DNA from: Methanobacteriota archaeon
GTDB lineage: Archaea; Thermoplasmatota; E2; DHVEG-1
DNA length: 6,281 nt
Assembly (NCBI GenBank): GCA_026394435.1
Contig: JAPKYG010000097.1
Span: 1-6,281, forward strand
Direction: 5' to 3'
Below, one piece after another: positions 6,275 through 6,281 of this stretch. How positions within the stretch are numbered: the stretch's first letter is position 1; each line of letters opens with the position of its first letter. Both the position numbers and the translations under genes were made by a program. The notes beneath the pieces were generated by a model. It was given only the letters and a program-made list of their open reading frames with translations, had not been told where the DNA came from and did no database searches.

Positions 6275-6281
6275 CAAAGGC

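Noticed and set aside
1..6281. tRNA, rRNA, CRISPR array, insertion sequence or integration site
   Set aside because: No cloverleaf, regularly spaced repeat, transposase or flanking direct or inverted repeats were seen on either strand.

Overview
The window looks archaeal. The intergenic regions carry TATA-box promoters (TATAAATA at 3728-3735; TTTAAATATA at 5243-5252 on the minus strand), one of them close enough to its start codon to give a leaderless mRNA. Purine-rich Shine-Dalgarno sequences (GGAG, GGGAGGT) and oligo-T runs after genes are also present, and the first gene is a HerA-family ATPase. AT-rich spacers, lipobox and secreted transglutaminase-like proteins and many N-glycosylation sequons fit a euryarchaeal or Thermoplasmatota-like lineage. 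That placement is an inference, and nothing here fixes the species.

Layout: five sizeable genes all lie on the plus strand. (1) A HerA-type ATPase (1-1869, 5' end outside the window) carries an extra C-terminal cysteine module. (2) A transglutaminase-like lipoprotein (1866-2960) is joined to gene 1 by an ATGA overlap. (3) A class I SAM-dependent methyltransferase (3024-3665, TTG start) follows after 63 bases. (4) A secreted or membrane-anchored transglutaminase-like protein (3765-5075) has its own TATA box and is probably leaderless. (5) A membrane-anchored hexapeptide-repeat acyltransferase (5330-6100) completes the series. Between genes 4 and 5 the opposite strand holds a 39-codon gene (5088-5207) with its own TATA box and ribosome binding site. 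The last 180 bases contain a terminator, a doubtful 32-codon ORF, and what look like the promoter and ribosome binding site of a gene starting just past the window end.

How the genes might relate: genes 2, 4 and 5 point to cell-envelope work (an anchored and a secreted papain-fold protein, and a membrane-bound sugar or lipid acyltransferase). Gene 1 is a DNA-translocating ATPase and shares only transcription and translation coupling with gene 2, so no joint pathway can be claimed.

The most notable observation is the tail of gene 1. It has a C-x6-C-x2-C-x5-C cluster with the surrounding residues of the endonuclease III/MutY iron-sulfur loop, preceded by a stretch resembling the helices that precede that loop in these glycosylases. 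The helix-hairpin-helix and the catalytic Lys/Asp are missing. It appears to be a HerA translocase fused to a stripped, non-catalytic glycosylase iron-sulfur domain.
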